DNA from: Sulfolobus sp. UBA167
GTDB lineage: Archaea; Thermoproteota; Thermoprotei_A; Sulfolobales; Sulfolobaceae
Direction: 5' to 3'
Assembly (NCBI GenBank): GCA_002495845.1
Contig: DAHF01000083.1
Coordinates: forward strand, 23,707 to 34,904
DNA: 11,198 nt
Below the pieces are notes generated by a model, which worked only from the letters and a program-made list of their open reading frames with translations, did no database searches and had not been told where the DNA came from. The position numbers and the translations under genes are program-made. Positions 1 to 5,778 of the stretch are shown here, piece by piece (within the stretch, counting starts at the first letter, position 1; each line of letters starts with the position of its first letter).

Positions 1-524
1 ACAGCTAAAACTGTCATGAGAGAGATCTCCAATATGCTCGCTAACATGGCATACTTTGAAGAAGGTCTTATTCCGCTTACAACAAGGAGGGATCCAACTC
101 CTAAGACTATAAGAACTACTATCCAAGGTGAAAATCCAAGAATTGTAGAGAATACGTAGCCTGCTCCTAGGATGTATGCCGCACCGTATCCTACTGAGTA
201 TAGTAAGTATACCCAACCCGTTTCGAAACCTAACCTTCTTGTGAGGGAATAAAAGGCATATGTATAATAACCCCCAGCTTTGGTGAACCTCTTTGAAAGC
301 TCATATATGGCAAGACCGTTAGCCAAGACTAGAACTGTGCCCAGAATAATTGCGATGGGACCGAAAAGCCCTGCTAGGACAAGCGCTTCTGCTCCGTACA
401 ATATTATGCTCAAAAAAGGAGACTGACCTCCAAGGGATAGGAAGACCAGATCCTTGAACCCAATTTCCCTCTTTAGCTCTTTAGGGGATTGTTGCTGATG
501 TTGTCTATCCTCTTTATTTGACAT
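1..524 (-). CDS. APC-family amino-acid permease, N-terminal part (3' end outside window)
   Basis: Membrane transporter of the amino acid-polyamine-organocation superfamily. The frame runs from an ATG at 524 to the window edge without a stop, giving 174 residues of a protein that is usually 450-550 residues long. After a charged, glutamine-rich cytoplasmic start (residues 1-22), TM1 carries the unwound LGGQSP stretch (31-36) typical of the family's substrate-binding helix. TM2 follows at about 48-74, then the hallmark loop YELSKRFTKAGGYYTYA (74-90), where the family has ELS..(F/Y)P..GG.Y.Y. The segment GIRPSSKYA (151-159) also matches the conserved loop before TM6. A TATA-like box about 31 bases upstream suggests an independent transcript with almost no leader. 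The permease lies 44 bases after the glycosyltransferase stop, on the same strand. The family is clear; the substrate cannot be told from this part. Confidence 0.9.
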   Translation of the reverse strand, partial: MSNKEDRQHQQQSPKELKREIGFKDLVFLSLGGQSPFLSIILYGAEALVLAGLFGPIAIILGTVLVLANGLAIYELSKRFTKAGGYYTYAFYSLTRRLGFETGWVYLLYSVGYGAAYILGAGYVFSTILGFSPWIVVLIVLGVGSLLVVSGIRPSSKYAMLASILEISLMTVLA

Positions 525-550
525 ACAGATGAACTTGTTGTCTCGTTTTG

Positions 551-560
551 TATTAAAGTT
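551..560 (-). promoter_or_regulatory. TATA-like box for the APC permease gene
   Basis: On the minus strand the sequence reads AACTTTAATA, with a purine-rich stretch just upstream (BRE-like). Its centre lies about 31 bases before the ATG at 524. Archaeal transcription starts about 26 bases after the TATA centre, so the leader would be only a few bases. The box lies in the 44-base gap after the glycosyltransferase gene. Called by eye. Confidence 0.45.
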
Positions 561-568
561 TCTCTACC

Positions 569-1765
569 TTACTTTTCGCCAGCGTCTGTTCCATCTTTAG
601 GTCCAGCTCCAGATACTAAAGTCTCCTCAGCCTTTGTTTTGTCCTGATGAACTACGAACCTATCTACCAAGTAGATCATCGATACGGCAACAAAGACGTC
701 CATCACTGGGGAGAAGTCAGTTACGTAAAAGCTGAACAAGGTATGGTTTCCCAAGAAATACACCATGAGGAAACCAAGCCACTCTGTCCATGCCCACATG
801 CTAGTAAATATCAAGTTCTTCTCCTTCGCTAGTATAACAAGGACTGTCAGAATTGGCCACAATATCATGATGAATGGATTAGTAGTAGCATAGAAATGGA
901 ACCCCATCCAGAAGGGATGTATGTTCAAGAACCAGCCCCAAGGAGTAGATATCTGAGACACGTCTGCCAAGCTGATGTGCCCGTTAGTTATGTCCCATGA
1001 CGCTCTATCTAGAAATGTGCCCTTTAGCCATTTGATTATACCTCCGTAATATGCAATGATCGGAATAGAAGCGGTAGCAAAGGTTAGTATGGGAACGCCC
1101 AAGCCATATATTGACCTGTCCACTGGGCTTCGCTTTATTTCGCCCACGTAGTAAAGGAATGGAATAACCAAAAGGTACGCTGGCTCCTTCGACGCCATCG
1201 CTAGCCCCAAAGAGATGGCTGCCAATAACAATCTTTTCTTCAACAAGAAATAGAGCGAAAGTATACCAAAGAACGACACATAGATTTCTAGCATGGCTAC
1301 CCCGTGGAGCAACCAGAAATTAGGATCTAGAGCGACAAGGAGGGTCGAAACTATACCGCCCAGATAAGCCTTAGTACCCTGATTTCCGAGCAGATATTTC
1401 CCTAGAAAGAAAGCTACTACCAAGGTCAAGTCTCCCAAAACCCAGCTCCATATCCTCCAAGCGAAAGGCTGGTATCCGAAAATCATTATCGTACTTGCCA
1501 TGAAGTACTTTGCTAGTGGAGGATGGCAGGTGTTAACGTAAGTTTGGATGCCCTGCTCGTTAGAGTAAGGAAAATACATAGGAGGGGTTATGTGAAATAT
1601 AATCTTGAGGATATTGTAAGCCGCCGTAGGGTACCAGACTTCATCCCCTATGTAGGCATTTACAAAAGCGTACGTCATCACGGTGAAATAAGTATATACC
1701 GCAACTATAATTGCAAGTAAGCTATAAGAAAACAATTTTATAGGGCAAACTTTCCCAAAACGCAT
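569..1765 (-). CDS. PMT/GT39-like membrane glycosyltransferase
   Basis: A 398-residue polytopic membrane protein of the dolichyl-phosphate-mannose-protein mannosyltransferase (PMT, GT-C fold) type. Such enzymes move a sugar from a polyprenyl-phosphate donor to an acceptor on the outer face of the membrane. TM1 (about 11-33) is followed by the first outer loop with the acidic pair D41-E42, the signature GT-C catalytic/metal position. The loop ends in HPPLAKY (81-87), matching the HPPLxK motif of PMTs. Further family-like segments are LLHGVAMLEIYVSFF (152-166) and ASKEPA (191-196). Many hydrophobic segments continue to about residue 371, then comes a short polar tail. It is shorter than eukaryotic PMTs and has no MIR domain. 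It starts 4 bases after the aldolase stop with no Shine-Dalgarno site, but a TATA box 26 bases upstream. The family is well supported; donor sugar and acceptor are not known. An ArnT-like lipid-modifying role is the main alternative. Confidence 0.85.
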   Translation of the reverse strand: MRFGKVCPIKLFSYSLLAIIVAVYTYFTVMTYAFVNAYIGDEVWYPTAAYNILKIIFHITPPMYFPYSNEQGIQTYVNTCHPPLAKYFMASTIMIFGYQPFAWRIWSWVLGDLTLVVAFFLGKYLLGNQGTKAYLGGIVSTLLVALDPNFWLLHGVAMLEIYVSFFGILSLYFLLKKRLLLAAISLGLAMASKEPAYLLVIPFLYYVGEIKRSPVDRSIYGLGVPILTFATASIPIIAYYGGIIKWLKGTFLDRASWDITNGHISLADVSQISTPWGWFLNIHPFWMGFHFYATTNPFIMILWPILTVLVILAKEKNLIFTSMWAWTEWLGFLMVYFLGNHTLFSFYVTDFSPVMDVFVAVSMIYLVDRFVVHQDKTKAEETLVSGAGPKDGTDAGEK

Positions 1766-1769
1766 CGTA

Positions 1770-2582
1770 TTAAGATTGCTCCAGTTCTTTTAAAATTTGT
1801 CCAACGTCTGCATTTTCATGGACTAACTTTGCTATGGACTTTGCCATCGACTCGGGGTCCTTTGATTGCCATAAGTTCCTCCCTACTGTTATACCGCTAG
1901 CTCCAGCGTCTAAAGCTTCCTTCAGCATTGACAGAAACTCAGAGTCGTTAGACGTCTTTGGCCCTCCCCTAATGAGAATGGGTGAGAATGCTACTTTTAT
2001 AACGTCTGAGAAGTTCTTCCCAGTGTAGTCTACCTTAAGGATGTCTGCACCTAGCTCTGAGGCTAGCCTAGTAACATACTTTACCACCTCTACATCCTTC
2101 ACTGAATCTGGGTTTCCTCTCACAACGTAAAGGGGCTCCACTATGAAGGGAATTCCGAAGTCCTCAGCGTCTGATCTGATCGAAGCCAAGGACTCGAGGT
2201 TATAACCCTCCACTTGGTCTGAATCGTAACCTACGACTAAGTAAGTGACTACAGCGTCAGCCCCAGCTTTTACTGCGTCCTTTACTGTGAACAGCTGTGA
2301 GTAGTAACCTTCCTTGTGTTCCAGGTACTTATCTCTCCAGACGTTGGCAGTGTCCAGCCTGGCTATCAGCATAGGTGAGGAACGCGAGAAGAAGTTCTCC
2401 TTCACAGTCTTGACCATAGGAGGGCTCATCTGAAGTGCGTCGGCGCTTCTGAGCTTCGGAACTACTTGGGCTGGTGACTCCAATCCCCTCATCGGGCCCA
2501 TGACCAACCCGTGGTCTAGAGCTACTACGAATGCTCGCTTATTTTGAAATAGTCTTTTCATCCTGATTTCAAGACCTGACAT
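1770..2582 (-). CDS. Class I aldolase of the DhnA family (fructose-bisphosphate aldolase-like)
   Basis: A TIM-barrel class I aldolase of 270 residues, in the usual 260-275 range of the DhnA family (archaeal FBP aldolase, LsrF, ADH synthase). These enzymes form a Schiff base on a lysine. Visible motifs (270-aa numbering): VALDHG with D23; LKVDYTG, whose K173 is the likely Schiff-base lysine; the phosphate loop RGGPKTSND (195-203); and ITVGRNLWQ (211-219). The Tyr that acts as acid in the Thermoproteus tenax enzyme cannot be placed safely by eye; Y114 is nearby but perhaps offset. I chose the ATG at 2582 because a TATA box is centred exactly 26 bases upstream. An in-frame ATG at 2591, overlapping the flippase stop as TAATG, would add three residues. 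It sits between flippase and glycosyltransferase. Sulfolobales make FBP with a different bifunctional FBP aldolase/phosphatase, so the natural substrate here may be another phosphorylated keto sugar (inference). Confidence 0.85.
   Translation of the reverse strand: MSGLEIRMKRLFQNKRAFVVALDHGLVMGPMRGLESPAQVVPKLRSADALQMSPPMVKTVKENFFSRSSPMLIARLDTANVWRDKYLEHKEGYYSQLFTVKDAVKAGADAVVTYLVVGYDSDQVEGYNLESLASIRSDAEDFGIPFIVEPLYVVRGNPDSVKDVEVVKYVTRLASELGADILKVDYTGKNFSDVIKVAFSPILIRGGPKTSNDSEFLSMLKEALDAGASGITVGRNLWQSKDPESMAKSIAKLVHENADVGQILKELEQS
1788..1797 (-). promoter_or_regulatory. TATA-like box for the glycosyltransferase, inside the aldolase 3' end
   Basis: The minus strand reads AATTTTAAAA, inside the last codons of the aldolase gene (residues Ile-Leu-Lys near its C-terminus). 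The TTTAAA core is centred 26.5 bases before the glycosyltransferase ATG at 1765, the ideal distance for a leaderless transcript. No GGTG-type ribosome site precedes that ATG, which agrees with leaderless translation. Confidence 0.5.
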
Positions 2583-2590
2583 GCATTCCA

Positions 2591-4054
2591 TTACTTCAGC
2601 GATCTTATAAATCCTCTCGCGTTGCGCAAGAGTAGCCTAAAGTAGGGATTGACCAAGTTCAGGGCAGTGAAGATTGCTATGGTAATAAAGGCATATAGGA
2701 ACATGTCAACATAAGATCTGGTGAACATGAAGAAGCTCAATGGTATGCCCACGAATGATATTACTATGGGTATGAACATGTCTGCGGATATTCTGAAATT
2801 ATAAAGCGACCTAGAGGAAGAGTATGACGTGAAAAGCATGGAGAGCGAATTCATTAACAGACCTACTGACATGGCTATGGCGATGACGTATGGAGGGTCG
2901 TTCCTAGTTGCCTCCATTAGAAATACTGAAAGCAACACACCTGCTAAGGAAAGGAACAAGTTGCTTCTTGTAAGCTTAGCTATCTTTCCCCTAAGTTCTC
3001 CCTCGCTCCCGTAGGCTAGGGTTTCATCTTTCATCAATATGCTCTGGTAAAAAATCACGTATACTCCCCTCAATAGGTTTGAGAACGAGATAATGTAAAG
3101 GGCATATATGGAGTTGATGTATTCAGGCCTGAGTTTAAAAAGCACGTCCTTTCCTTCTGCAAATATCAGGACCATAAAGAGACCCGACGCTATGGAGAAA
3201 AGCCTCAATGAGGTCTCCAAGACTCTTGGGTCCTTAGTCTCGGAGAGCTTCTTGATCAACCCCGTCTGGGTAGCTTGAGACCACGTAATCACGTTAGCTA
3301 AAACGAAAGCAGATTCAAAGTAAGATACCGTAACCGTGTTTCCAGTTATCGCTACGACTATCCAAACCAAGCTGGCTTCAACCATGTTTTGAAGGTAATA
3401 TACTGCTATCGGGAGGGATTTTCTCACAGCTGTAGTAGCTATTTTCATGTCTATCTTTAGGTTAGACTTGACCGATAACACGTTCAGGAATATCTGTGCC
3501 AAGTAACCCAGATCGTACGCTAGAATTACCGCTTCTATGGACAGATTGAGGACGAACATCAATACGACTGCTGAAGAAAGCCTCACCACTTGGAATACAG
3601 CTGTAATCTCGCCCACTCTCTTAGGAGACCTACCCAACACCATAGCATTCGATATCTTGTATAGATAGTAAATTAGAATTAATGAAATAGAAATATAAAA
3701 ATATTCTGGATAGTTGTATTTAGATTCATAGACAAAATAGGGTATAAGAAAGAGGAAAACAATGGAGGAGATAAGACCGGATATACCGTTCAGTATGAGG
3801 ATACCACCTACAGGTCTTCCCTCCGAGGAATACCTAGAAGTAAGGAGGGAAAACATATCAGCAGGTATAGTGAAGTAACCAATTATCAAAGTGAAGATGT
3901 ATTGCCACGTCCCGAACACTTCCAAACCATAGGGAGGGTTAGAAAGATACTTCACTACAAGCAAGGAGAACAAAAAGGAGAGCGGAGCTATGACAAGCTT
4001 TATCAACAAGTTATAGATGCCTACCCTCACGAGCCCTACGTCAGATTTCTCCAT
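2591..4054 (-). CDS. MOP-superfamily polysaccharide/oligosaccharide flippase-like protein
   Basis: A 487-residue protein with roughly 12-14 hydrophobic segments spread along its length, starting near residue 12. It ends in a basic tail rich in Arg and Lys (RLLLRNARGFIRSLK). Length, segment pattern and the N-terminal block (a short basic start, then Tyr-Asn-Leu-Leu, then a long helix with SFLFSLLVVKYL) fit the Wzx/RfbX-like branch of the MOP superfamily, which flips lipid-linked glycans across the membrane. There are no catalytic motifs to check, so the call rests on overall pattern and on the neighbouring PMT-like glycosyltransferase. The start has a Shine-Dalgarno AGGTGA 4 bases before the ATG and also a TATA-like box at -26, so it could be read from its own transcript or coupled to the small gene before it. 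Its stop overlaps an alternative aldolase start by one base. A MATE-type exporter is less likely. Confidence 0.75.
   Translation of the reverse strand: MEKSDVGLVRVGIYNLLIKLVIAPLSFLFSLLVVKYLSNPPYGLEVFGTWQYIFTLIIGYFTIPADMFSLLTSRYSSEGRPVGGILILNGISGLISSIVFLFLIPYFVYESKYNYPEYFYISISLILIYYLYKISNAMVLGRSPKRVGEITAVFQVVRLSSAVVLMFVLNLSIEAVILAYDLGYLAQIFLNVLSVKSNLKIDMKIATTAVRKSLPIAVYYLQNMVEASLVWIVVAITGNTVTVSYFESAFVLANVITWSQATQTGLIKKLSETKDPRVLETSLRLFSIASGLFMVLIFAEGKDVLFKLRPEYINSIYALYIISFSNLLRGVYVIFYQSILMKDETLAYGSEGELRGKIAKLTRSNLFLSLAGVLLSVFLMEATRNDPPYVIAIAMSVGLLMNSLSMLFTSYSSSRSLYNFRISADMFIPIVISFVGIPLSFFMFTRSYVDMFLYAFITIAIFTALNLVNPYFRLLLRNARGFIRSLK
2604..2612 (-). promoter_or_regulatory. TATA box for the aldolase, inside the flippase 3' end
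   Basis: The minus strand reads ATTTATAAG within the last codons of the flippase (Phe-Ile-Arg). The core is centred 26 bases before the ATG at 2582 and only 17 before the ATG at 2591. This favours the downstream start and a leaderless aldolase transcript made independently of the flippase. Confidence 0.5.
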
Positions 4055-4058
4055 AACT

Positions 4059-4064
4059 TCACCT
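4059..4064 (-). promoter_or_regulatory. Shine-Dalgarno site of the flippase gene, overlapping the upstream stop
   Basis: The minus strand reads AGGTGA, 4 bases before the flippase ATG at 4054. Its TGA is the stop codon of the 74-residue gene. The match to the crenarchaeal anti-SD (…UCACCU) is good and would allow coupled translation from a transcript that starts at the small gene. Confidence 0.55.
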
Positions 4065-4283
4065 GCAAAAGAGAAAATATTTAATTTTCTTCATAAAATA
4101 TGTAGAATCAATCTGACTTGAGACCTCTACCTTTTTAAAGGAAGTTGGCTCTACGTAGTCTAGCCCAATGCACTCCTCTGATTTGGCAATATAGTTTAGG
4201 GTCTTAGCGAAGTTTTCTTTCCTATTTTTAGAGATCCTTTCGATAATTTCGTACCACTCTAAGGGAAACTTTAGTACTGGCAT
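4059..4283 (-). CDS. Small conserved-looking protein of unknown function (74 aa)
   Basis: I do not recognise this protein. Residues 1-36 look like soluble, amphipathic helices rich in Lys and Glu (KFPLEWYEIIERISK, then a segment with NFAKTLNYIAK). A more extended middle holds a DYVEP segment, and the C-terminus is basic and hydrophobic (MKKIKYFLFCR). There is no clear membrane segment. Three things support a real gene: codon choice like its neighbours, a good TATA box centred 26.5 bases before the ATG (leaderless), and a tight 4-base link to the flippase through an overlapping Shine-Dalgarno/stop. Against it: the last 15 codons are AT-rich and also contain a TATA-like box for the flippase, so that part may have a promoter role. 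It could be a small partner or regulator of the glycan block, or a remnant; no function is claimed. Confidence 0.5.
   Translation of the reverse strand: MPVLKFPLEWYEIIERISKNRKENFAKTLNYIAKSEECIGLDYVEPTSFKKVEVSSQIDSTYFMKKIKYFLFCR
4076..4085 (-). promoter_or_regulatory. TATA-like box for the flippase, inside the small gene's 3' end
   Basis: The minus strand reads ATTAAATATT, centred about 26.5 bases before the flippase ATG at 4054, with A-rich DNA upstream (BRE-like). If used, transcription would start at or next to the ATG and the Shine-Dalgarno site would be lost from the message. This gives two alternative modes of flippase expression. Confidence 0.4.
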
Positions 4284-4305
4284 TCAAGATTAAGTTTCAA
4301 CGTCA

Positions 4306-4314
4306 CTTTAAAAA
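4306..4314 (-). promoter_or_regulatory. TATA box of the small gene / glycan block
   Basis: The minus strand reads TTTTTAAAG, with its TTTAAA core centred 26.5 bases before the ATG at 4283. This is the standard position for a leaderless Sulfolobales transcript. It is the most upstream promoter of the minus-strand block running down to the glycosyltransferase. Confidence 0.55.
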
Positions 4315-4400
4315 TTCTCTGAAGTTACCCAAAAAATTTTTAGAACGAAAGAAGGCTAACGTGAAGTTCCTCTCTTTTCTTTAATTTTTGCGTAAAATGC

Positions 4401-4431
4401 CTTCAAAACATTTTCTAAAAATGAATCAAAA
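4401..4431 (-). terminator. Possible T-rich terminator after the PLD-like gene
   Basis: Downstream of the PLD-like stop the minus strand carries T-rich runs (TTTTGATTCATTTTTAG and TGTTTTGAAG), the kind of oligo-T tract at which archaeal RNA polymerase stops. The rest of the gap at 4315-4454 is AT-rich and shows no gene that I can support. Confidence 0.35.
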
Positions 4432-4454
4432 CTATTTCTCCTGCCACAATCCTC

Positions 4455-5495
4455 TCACTGTTTTCTGTATTTTCTAATTACAAATGCCAAAATTATGAGA
4501 ATCACGACTACACTTATTGCAATATATTCCTTATATTTATCGAAGAAGGAAGGATGGTAAGGGTGCCCTCCCCAGCTGGATATTACAGCCTCTAGCTGGG
4601 ACGCCAGCTGTGGGTCTTTCACGATGATCCCTAGCTCCCTATTTTCAGTCAACGACGTGGAATCTAAATTTACGGAACCTACGTAGACGTAGTCTCCTAC
4701 TACTATCACCTTAGCTACCATGTCTTTGTCTTGGGCTAACCCAAACTGAGATGAGGCTTCGCTGTCCTCAGAGTACGTGGACACTACTCCTATAATTGTG
4801 TTATGTGAGGAAATCTCCGAGAAGAGATCGGAGCTAGGGTATAGTTCTTCCATCGCTATGTAAAGCGTCCCTGGTTGTGAAAGCAACGTTGAAATGCGAC
4901 TGTCGCTGTTTATTGGAGATACCACTATGCCGGGGTAGTTTACGGAGTTGGTAGGTACGTTCCTGTAATCGTTTAATATTATCGTCGCGTAGACTTTCGC
5001 TATGGTGGAGTTCTGGATTACTAGGTCTACGCTCTTGTCCACGTTAAACCCGTAATAAGTCGGGTTCATGGATCCCAGTATTACCGTGGAGTTGTCGATC
5101 ACGAATACCTTTGAGTGTACGTAAGTGAAGTTATACTGAAACCTTACGTGAACGCCTGATGAGTTCAGGCGGGAGACGCATTCGTTCTCATCAGACGGAA
5201 TTCCCCCGTAGACGTGACCAGACAGAACTAGGTATACTTCAACTCCGTGTTGAGCCAAGTTAATCAAGTCATCCGTAAAAGCAGTGCAGGTGATCTCGTA
5301 AACCTCAGCGTAAACAGCGTGTCTAGCATGAGAAAGACAAGTTTCAATGTAAGAGGAGTTATCTGGTCCCAATACCAGCTTAATCTGAGAGGGATTCATG
5401 CTGACGTACCAATTGTCTCCAGAAGACGCATGAAATGGAACTATTGTAATCAGCATGGCAACTAAAATAATCAGTCCGAATCTCCGATTTACCAT
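4455..5495 (-). CDS. Secreted, membrane-anchored phospholipase D-like protein with a degenerate second HKD motif
   Basis: A 346-residue protein of the PLD/HKD superfamily (phospholipases, nucleases and transphosphatidylases that act through paired HxK(x)4D motifs). An N-terminal signal sequence (about 6-22), a PLD region (about 35-310) and one C-terminal membrane helix (about 324-340) before RKYRKQ place the domain outside the cell. Motif 1 is intact: H127, K129, D134, then GSMN (141-144). At motif 2 the pattern is V260-A-K262-(x4)-G267-D268, then GSVN (273-276) and ENRE (284-287). The frame around it is conserved, but the histidine is Val and the Asp is shifted by one. Most monomeric PLDs need both histidines, so the protein may be inactive, work as a dimer, or only bind. 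Five N-x-S/T sequons (N46, N111, N122, N135, N162) fit an outside glycoprotein. It has its own TATA box at -25. A nuclease-like role is an alternative. Confidence 0.82.
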   Translation of the reverse strand: MVNRRFGLIILVAMLITIVPFHASSGDNWYVSMNPSQIKLVLGPDNSSYIETCLSHARHAVYAEVYEITCTAFTDDLINLAQHGVEVYLVLSGHVYGGIPSDENECVSRLNSSGVHVRFQYNFTYVHSKVFVIDNSTVILGSMNPTYYGFNVDKSVDLVIQNSTIAKVYATIILNDYRNVPTNSVNYPGIVVSPINSDSRISTLLSQPGTLYIAMEELYPSSDLFSEISSHNTIIGVVSTYSEDSEASSQFGLAQDKDMVAKVIVVGDYVYVGSVNLDSTSLTENRELGIIVKDPQLASQLEAVISSWGGHPYHPSFFDKYKEYIAISVVVILIILAFVIRKYRKQ

Positions 5496-5514
5496 AAACT
5501 ACTCGAGATTTTAC

Positions 5515-5524
5515 TATATTTAAG
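5515..5524 (-). promoter_or_regulatory. TATA box of the PLD-like gene
   Basis: The minus strand reads CTTAAATATA, centred about 25.5 bases before the ATG at 5495, which predicts a leaderless transcript. No ribosome-binding sequence lies between the box and the ATG. Confidence 0.55.
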
Positions 5525-5761
5525 TATAAGCTAATTAAACAATATACTACTCTATAAAAATATATAGAGAATGAGTGAACCTTTATTTCATGTTATCTGA
5601 ATAATATTTTTTATTATTATTATATTATTATATGTCTTTTATTAGAATAACGTGACTATATTTCTGCATAGAAGTTCAACCCAAGATAGAAGTGACGAGG
5701 ATACAAATCTAGCTTAAATTAAAAAATATTTCTTATTTATATATATCCATATATATATTAC
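5525..5761. other. AT-rich spacer with simple repeats
   Basis: A non-coding stretch between htpX and the PLD-like gene, made largely of A and T. It holds an ATT-type microsatellite (5602-5632), a 7-base inverted repeat CTCTATA/TATAGAG with a 6-base loop (5550-5569), and an alternating AT tract interrupted by CC (5739-5758). No open frame beyond about 10 codons, no tRNA and no convincing C/D-box RNA could be supported. The inverted repeat could be an operator upstream of the PLD-like promoter, but nothing proves this. Confidence 0.5.
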
Positions 5762-5778
5762 ATAAAGAAGGGAAAAAG
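5762..5778 (-). terminator. T-rich terminator of htpX
   Basis: Directly after the htpX TAA the minus strand reads CTTTTTCCCTTCTTTAT. A pyrimidine stretch with a T5 run is typical of archaeal intrinsic termination. No hairpin is needed or visible. Confidence 0.45.

Noticed and set aside
647..832. Short plus-strand open frames opposite the glycosyltransferase (also 1523-1720), aldolase (1834-2028), flippase (2829-3014, 3902-4084), PLD-like gene (5247-5465), htpX (6611-6805) and guaA (8176-8385)
   Set aside because: All are antisense to well-supported genes, none has a recognisable motif or start signal, and their composition is what antisense shadows give.
5571..5600. Tiny plus-strand ORF after a TATA-like CTATAAAAATATATAG
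   Set aside because: Nine codons only, the box is too close to the ATG for a leaderless start, and the region is AT-rich, so TATA-like strings are expected by chance.
5690..5700. Possible C-box (GTGACGA) of a C/D-box small RNA
   Set aside because: It has a mismatch to the RUGAUGA consensus and no D box (CUGA) at a suitable distance.
5739..5758. AT/CC/AT repeat as a possible origin or hairpin
   Set aside because: A short simple-sequence tract without origin-recognition boxes or neighbouring cdc6/orc genes; no support.
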